In this document: positions 58,146 through 64,000 of the stretch, in pieces | How positions within the stretch are numbered: the first letter of the stretch is position 1 | How the letters are laid out: every line of letters starts with the position of its first letter | Assembly (NCBI GenBank): GCA_947561395.2 | Contig: OX387187.1 | Location: 18,767,829-18,831,828, forward strand | Reading direction: 5' to 3' | DNA length: 64,000 nt | Origin: Buxus sempervirens | Taxonomy: Eukaryota > Streptophyta > Magnoliopsida > Buxales > Buxaceae | The notes under the pieces: model-generated | Databases searched by the model: none | Told to the model about the DNA's origin: nothing | What the model saw: only the letters and a program-made list of their open reading frames with translations | Program-made: the position numbers and the translations under genes

Positions 58146-61100
58146 GTGGACTTTTTTGAAGATGTTGGGGCTTTCTTCGCCATGACAGAAGGCGAAAAGA
58201 CTGGTGGTGACATGGACCTGCCGTTCATTGATTGGGCCGCAGTGAAGATTCCAGAGGAGGTCATTTTTGGACTGAGCCTCGTAGCAGAAAAGGGCAGTAC
58301 CCACCCGGTGATGATGGCATCGGATTCTGGGCCTGAGGAGCGGGCTTGCACAATTTCCCCCGCTCCCGAAAAACATTTTTTGAATAATTGGGAGGAAACT
58401 CCCCTTACTTTTGAAGCAGCGTTTGTTCGGCAAACTGACGCGGCTTCCAAAAAAAAACTCCAATAGTGGATTGCCATTCCCCTGAAGGTTCTAATGGGCC
58501 TTCGTCTTCAGGGGGATTATGTTTAGAAGGCCCACAAAAAACCCAAAAATATTTTTCTATTTTTTCTAGGAAATTTAATATTTTCAAAAAGGTCCAAACC
58601 ACTTATGAACCGTATAATCAAACCGAATTGGGCCAGGTTGAGTATGACTTCGACCTTGAGCTCGACTTTGATCTCATGGGGGTCGAAGAAGAGACCGAGG
58701 TCGAAGAAGAAGACTTTCCAAAAGAAATAGAATACCAATTGGAACGTCATGAAAATGGGGTCCAACCTAATATTGAGGAGACCATATGCATAAACCTTGG
58801 GACCGAAGATGACCCAAAAATTGTGAAAATCGGGTCATACTTGTCTGATGTGCAGAAAAATGAAATGTCACGGTTCTTGGCAGACTACAAGGATCTGTTT
58901 GCTTGGTCATATCGGGACATGCGGGGTTGGACACAGACATGGTGGTGCATAAGTTGCCAATTTTGCCAGGGGTTAAGCCAATCAAGCAGAAGCTGAGAAG
59001 ATTGAAACCTGAGTGGACTTTAAAGGTCAAGGACGAAGTGGTCAAACAGTTCCAAGCCGGATTTCTGGCAGTCTCTACGTACCCTGAATGGCTCGCAAAC
59101 ATAGTGCCGGTACCAAAGAAGGACGGAAAAGTCAGAATGTGCGTGGACTATAGAGACTTGAAGAAGGCAAGCCCAAAGGACGATTTTCCGCTTCCACACA
59201 TCGACATCCTGGTCGATAATACTGCGGTGCATAGCCTGTTCTCGTTCATGGATGGATTCTCAGGATATAATCAGATCAAGATGGCTAAGGAAGATTAAGA
59301 GAAAACAACATTTATCACACCTTGGGGCACATTCCACTACACGGTCATGCCGTTTGGACTCAAGAATGCCGGGGCGACATATCAGCGGGCCATGACAGCA
59401 CTATTCCATGACATGATCCACAAGGAGATGGAGGTCTACGTGGATGATATGATTGCCAAATCATGCAACGAGGAGGACCACTTGATCAATTTGAAGGTGT
59501 TTGATCGGCTCAGAAAATACAGTCTACGGCTTAACCCAGCAAAGTGTGTCTTTGGGGCTACATCAGGGAAGTTGCTTAGGTTTATAGTGAGCCGAAGAGG
59601 AATTGAAATTGACCCGGCTAAAGCCAAGGCCATAATTGAAATGCCAGCACCCAGAACCGAGAAGGAGGTTCGTGGTTTTCTCGGAAGAATTCAGTACATA
59701 AGCAGGTTCATAGCACAGCTCACTGCTATCTGTGAACCAATTTTCAAACTTCTGAGGAAAGATAACCCAACGGTCTGGAATAAGGATTGCCAGCAGGCCT
59801 TCGATACGATCAAGGAATATCTACTGAACCCGCTGATGCTAGTGCCACCAACTCCAGGAAGACCACTGATCCTGTACTTGTCAGTGTTGGAAACGTCGAT
59901 GGGATGTGTCTTGGGGCAGCATGATGAGACTGGAAGAAAAGAAAGGGCAATTTACTATCTGAGTAAAAAATTCACGGAATATGAAGCCAAGTACTCGCCA
60001 TTGGAGAAGACCTGTTGTGCTCTAGTGTGGGCAACTCAGAGGCTAAGGCATTACTTCCTTAGTCACTCCACACTATTGATATCCCGGATGGACCCGCTGA
60101 AGTATTTATTTGAGAAACCGGCACTGACTGGCAGAACGGCAAAGTGGCAACTACTACTGTCCAAGTTTGACCTCACATACATCACCCAGAAGGCGATCAA
60201 GGGTCAAGCCATAGCTGATCACCTGGCTGCACATACTCTGCCAGAATATCAACCATTGAAGACCAACTTTCCCGATGAGGCAATCCTATACACTGAAAAG
60301 GACGAAAGTGAGAGTTCTTGGCAGATGTTCTTTGATGGGGCCGCCAATATGAATGGGAATGGAATAGGGGCAGTCTTGGTTAAACCAGATGGTTCACACA
60401 TCCCGATTGCAGTAAAGCTGAGATTCCAATGCACCAATAACATCGCAGAATATGAAGCATGCATAATTGTATTGCAAGCCGCTATGGATCATGGAGTAGA
60501 GGAACTTGACGTATACGGGGATTCAAGTCTTATCATCTTCCAAACAACTGGTGAGTGGAAAACCAAGGATCACAAATTGATCCCCTATCACCAGTATTTG
60601 GAAGAAATAAGCACAAATTTTACTCGAATTTCCTTCAACTATATGCCAAGGGCCAAAAATCAATTTGCGGATGCTCTAGCAACATTGGCTTCAATGGTCA
60701 GCATACCAGAAGGAGTAGACATCAGACCACTGGAAATTGAGGTCCGAGATGAACCGGCTTACTGTCTCGTTCTAGAGGAAGCACCAGATGAAGAAGCATC
60801 GTGGTTTCAAGATATCAAAAATTTCTTGAACAATCGGAGTCTGCCAGAAAATGCCACTGCTACTGAGAAGAGGACAATACAGAGATTGGCTGGTCAATTT
60901 CTGCTAAGTGGTGGACATGTGTACAAGAGGTCACATAACGACATTCTGCTCAGATGTGTTGCCAAGACTGAATCGGAAAGGCTGATCGAAACCGTACATG
61001 GAGGAGTTTGTGGGCCCCATATGAGCGGGCACATGCTGGCAAAGAAGATCCTAAGGCTGGGATATTACTGGACAACCATGGAGCATGATTGCTGTGTACA

Positions 61101-62049
61101 TATCAGGAGGTGCCACCAATGTCAGATATATGCAGATAACAAGCATGCACCCTCAGGTGAGTTGCACAACATGACATCACCATGGCCCTTCTCTATGTGG
61201 GGCATAGATGTTATTGGCATGATCTCCCCTAAGGCATCGAACGGACACAGATTCATCCTGGTGGCGATTGACTACTTCACCAAATGGGTAGAAGCAACCT
61301 CATATGCAAACATCACAAGCAACCATGTTATTAAATTTTTGAAGCACAATATTATTTGTCGCTATGGACTACCAAGTGCCATAGTATCAGACAACGCTTC
61401 AAATATTAAGAACAAGGATATGAAGAGAATGTGTGAGCAGTTTCAGATCACCCACCACAAGTCAGCTCCGTACAGGCCGAAGATGAATGGGGCAGTAGAA
61501 GCAGCAAATAAAAATATAAAGAAAATCATTCAGAAGATGGTAGTGAGTTACAAGGATTGGCATGAAATTCTACCACTTGATCTACATGCTTACAGAACCT
61601 CGATCCGGACTTCAACTGGGGCAACTCCGTACTCTCTAGTCTATGGGATGGAAGCAGTCTTGCCCGTGGAAGTAGAGATCCCATCACTCCGAGTGCTCAT
61701 GGAAGCAGAACTAGAAGAAGCCGAATGGGTCCAGTCAAGACATGATCAACTTAACCTGATAGAAGAAAAGCGGTTGAAAGCGCTTTGCCATGGACAATTG
61801 TACCAGAAGAGAATGGCCCGGGCCTACAATAAGAAAGTGAGGCCCAGAACTTTCCAAGAAGGAAACTTAGTGTTAAAGAAAATTCTACCATTTTTGGAAG
61901 ATCCTCGTGGTAAGTTCAAGCCCAATTGGGAAGGGCCATATGTCGTCAAGAAAGTCCTATCAGGGGGTGCACTCATATTAGCAGAATTGAATGGGCCAGA
62001 TTTTCCTGAGCCAATTAACTCTGATGCAGTAAAAAGGTATTTTCCTTGA
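58146..62049 (+). pseudogene. Tat reverse transcriptase, RNase H and integrase, broken at RT
   Basis: An acidic linker (58146-58996) leads after a frame change near 58920 into RT (PVPKKDGKVRMCVDYRDL). TAA at 59296-59298 interrupts RT. The next 900 codons (59347-62049) are open: the rest of RT (MPFGLKNAGATYQRAM; YVDD at about residues 31-34), then the connection and a first RNase H region. A second, plant-type RNase H (FFDGAANMNGNGIGAVLV; YGDSSLI; KNQFADALATLASM) follows. Integrase has a zinc region (CHQCQIYAD) and acidic residues in WGIDVIG, VSDNAS and NGAVEAANK. Dual RNase H is typical of Tat. Confidence 0.9.
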
Positions 62050-63067
62050 GTGAATATTAATTTCTAGGAAATGATCCGAGGCCATTTTTCTTTATTTCCT
62101 TCAAAAATTTTAATCCCTAGTCTAGCCAAGTTGAGCCGGTTCGTTTCTTTGATAAACCCAAACCGGATTTACAGTCAAATTGGGGCAAAATCAATTGGGG
62201 CAAAAGTGAGGAAATAAAAAAGAAAAAGAGAGGAAAAGCAATGAAAATTGGCAAATGAAAGCCAAGTGTGAAAAAAGATGCAAAAAGGACAATTTGGGGA
62301 AAAAGGGTTAAATTCATCATGACTGTAAGTCTGGTTGACCTATTTCCACACTTGAAATTGTTTGGGCCTTTAATACCCTTTCTTTCATAAACTAAGCCTA
62401 GCCTTTATTTCGTCCCATTTTTAAGCCCTCGGTGATCTTAGTTTGTTCATTCAAATATCAGAGTAAGAGGGGTGATGACGGAATGCAGAAGCCGGCCCTA
62501 GTGAAAACCGTAACTGGCGCTAGGGGCAATATTGGAATAAAAAAAATCAGAGGTTGAGTTGATCATGGAGATCTGAGCCTGAAGCAAAGTTGGCATGAGC
62601 AAAATGGGGTCAGTTTTGGCATTTGGGGATGACTCTAAAGTGATTAAGTGCATGGACTACCCTTTTCATTATTTAACCTGGTTTAATTCCTTTAATTATA
62701 GGTGATTAAGTGCATGGACCAAATTTCAGAAAATAAAAAAATATAAAAAGGAAAAGCTATACTTTGGCCAGTGATGATAAATCAAATACTTTTCATAAAA
62801 CCTTTGTTTTTACAAGCATATGAGAATTCTAAGGCCAATAATATAAAAATTTTACTTTGAATTAAATCCTTTGTCTTTCCACTATTGGAGTTTGCTTTTG
62901 TACAAAGGTAGAAAAAAAATGAAAAAATGTGTGCAGGAAATAAAGCTAGTCTCTGTCTCCTAGCCGCTCCTCAAGCTCCCGAATCCGAGCTGCCTGAGCT
63001 GCAATGACTCCTGAAGCCCCCTCTGCAGCGGATCACTCAAGAAGGAAATGACCTCATCTGAAAGGGC
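62050..63067. other. Tat 3' region between integrase and antisense ORF
   Basis: No domain-bearing frame on the plus strand. GTGATTAAGTGCATGGAC occurs twice (about 62638 and 62702). On the minus strand a segment near 62945-63060 looks like a frame-shifted C-terminal continuation of the antisense ORF (AARIRELEERL, coiled-coil-like) ending at a stop near 62938. Confidence 0.6.
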
Positions 63068-63844
63068 CTATCTGATCCGCATACTCCTAAGGGTAGCCAA
63101 AGTATCCTGGTACTTCTGCCGTATCATACGTACCTCAAATCGACGGGCCTGCCTTTGCTCCTCCAGATTCTCTTCCATGGCAGTACGGCGTGATATCTGC
63201 TCCTCAAGCTGCCTCTCCAGATAAAGGCCCTGTATCCTGAGCTCCTGGGCCTCCCGTACCCATATCTGCTGAAGTCGCCTATGAGAAGCTCTCTCAGACT
63301 CTAAAATATCCTCATAAGTAGGAGCCAAGACTGCAGGAGGATCTTCGGGTACTGGTGCCTGACTCTGTATCTGCTCCCTGATCCAGAAAAGATAATCCTT
63401 CACATGGGCTTCTGAGAAGACTGGGCCACGCATGAAGCGAACATAGGACCACTCCCTCATCAACCAGGCATTCAGCTTCATGGTATCTGGAGAAAGGGTC
63501 CCAAGATGATCCTCATACCCACTTGGGATGATAATCCCTTGGGTCGCTCGGAACTGACGAAGGACCCGCAAAGGAAGATACAGCACTGCATGTCTCAGGC
63601 CGGCTAGGATCAGAAAGTTGCGGTCACGGAAGCTAATCACTGTCTCTGCATTGGGCTGATAAGTACTAGGCCATCTCACCTGGTCATCTTGAAGTGAGCC
63701 CAAGAAACTGAACCAGCTCTGTTTGCCCCCTGGAATATCTGGACACCCCCGGTTGCTCATCAAGATGGGGACTTTCAAACTCGGGAAGAAGTGTCGATTG
63801 ATTTCTTCAATTTGACTCAGATGATCAAGTAGCCAAAGCTGCAA
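63068..63844 (-). CDS. Antisense ORF of Tat element (plant mobile domain / DUF7745-like), 3' exon
   Basis: This 258-codon antisense frame lies downstream of integrase. There is no ATG at its upstream end. Instead the minus strand reads a pyrimidine-rich stretch and TTTGCAG directly before CTTTGGCTACTTG, so it looks like a 3' exon whose upstream exon lies beyond the window. The first ~160 residues (LWLLDHLSQIEEIN; GKQSWFSFLGSL; MKLNAWLMREWSYVRFMRGP) resemble the plant mobile domain-type antisense ORFs known from Tat elements. The rest is an Arg/Glu-rich coiled coil (RASHRRLQQIW ... EENLEEQRQARRFEV). It ends at TAG 63068-63070, earlier than the apparent original C-terminus. Its function is unknown. 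Confidence 0.6.
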   Translation of the reverse strand: MQLWLLDHLSQIEEINRHFFPSLKVPILMSNRGCPDIPGGKQSWFSFLGSLQDDQVRWPSTYQPNAETVISFRDRNFLILAGLRHAVLYLPLRVLRQFRATQGIIIPSGYEDHLGTLSPDTMKLNAWLMREWSYVRFMRGPVFSEAHVKDYLFWIREQIQSQAPVPEDPPAVLAPTYEDILESERASHRRLQQIWVREAQELRIQGLYLERQLEEQISRRTAMEENLEEQRQARRFEVRMIRQKYQDTLATLRSMRIR

Positions 63845-63871
63845 AGGAGAAGAGATATATCAGCACATTGT

Positions 63872-64000
63872 AAAAAGAAAAAAAGCAAAAAAGCAAGAAA
63901 AAAGCAAAAAAGCAAGAAAAAAGCAAAAAATGCAAAAAGAAAGCCAAAAAGCAAAAAAAGAAAGCAAAAAAAAGGCAAAAATAAAAAAATATATATATAT
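63872..64000. repeat. A-rich (AAAAAGC)n-like simple repeat, ending in (TA)n
   Basis: Irregular AAAAAAGC and AAGCAAGAAA units run to the right edge, the last bases being TATATATATAT. It would lie in the intron upstream of the antisense exon. Confidence 0.85.

Larger units (their letters stand above)
49040..64000 (+). mobile_element. Tat-type Ty3/Gypsy retrotransposon, 3' LTR outside window
   Basis: The 5' LTR (49040-51304) is followed by the primer site, a 3.4-kb leader rich in tandem repeats, then gag, protease, G-patch-like segment, RT, RNase H and integrase. A long 3' region with an antisense ORF runs to the edge. The left flank GATAC (49035-49039) is the presumed target duplication within the Copia primer site. 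Domain order RT-RNase H-integrase makes it Gypsy. The plant-type RNase H, large size and antisense ORF fit the Tat/Ogre group. The element is defective. Its 3' LTR and the rest of the Copia should lie further right. Confidence 0.9.

Overview
This window is nuclear DNA of a flowering plant, most likely a eudicot. It has one intact, intron-containing housekeeping gene set in a dense field of nested transposable elements, plus a fragment of old plastid DNA. The gene structure (GT-AG introns, AT-rich introns), the plant retroelement families (Cassandra, a TRIM, Copia, Tat-type Gypsy, L1-type LINEs, Helitrons, MITEs) and the plastid genes all point to a land plant. I cannot name the species.

1-8.76 kb: non-coding. 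It holds a Cassandra solo LTR (5S-rRNA-like domain, target duplication TAAAT), a PIF/Harbinger-like MITE, and a complete 370-bp TRIM element with two LTRs, a tRNA-Met-type primer site and a TATTT target duplication. 8.76-15.93 kb, minus strand: the only intact cellular gene, a seven-exon EXO84B exocyst subunit (783 aa). One intron carries a MITE and another a long (TA)n/(TATG)n microsatellite. 15.9-19.8 kb: 5' flank of that gene, a Helitron 3' end, and no recognisable gene.

19.84-31.27 kb: a complete Copia element (LTRs 1.25 kb, target duplication CATGT). Its 5' LTR was later split by a 4.4-kb L1-type LINE with a poly(A) tail and a 15-bp target duplication. 31.6-34.1 kb: a second LINE of the same family, cut off on its 3' side by an LTR-like block (34.1-36.2 kb). 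37.37-39.67 kb: a solo LTR of the Tat family, with target duplication AACTC. 39.85-40.86 kb: a long fold-back repeat beside a MITE. 41.44-41.67 kb: a small Helitron.

42.15-44.36 kb: nuclear-integrated plastid DNA made of two regions that are far apart in a plastome (trnS-GCU, then clpP intron/exon 3 - rps12 exon 1 - rpl20). 44.36-49.04 kb: a minus-strand Copia element inserted into the rpl20 fragment. 49.04-64.0 kb: a plus-strand Tat-type Gypsy element inserted into the primer-binding site of that Copia. It is defective, has gag, protease, G-patch, RT, RNase H and integrase, and runs off the right edge. Its leader has a 17-copy ~76-bp tandem array, and it carries an antisense ORF downstream of integrase.

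I see no dedicated defence, biosynthetic or otherwise novel gene system. The most unusual structures are the arrays of 25-nt palindromes at an exact 39-bp period, found in both Tat LTR copies and again in the Tat leader, together with the nesting order, the mosaic plastid insert and the in-frame poly-G expansions.
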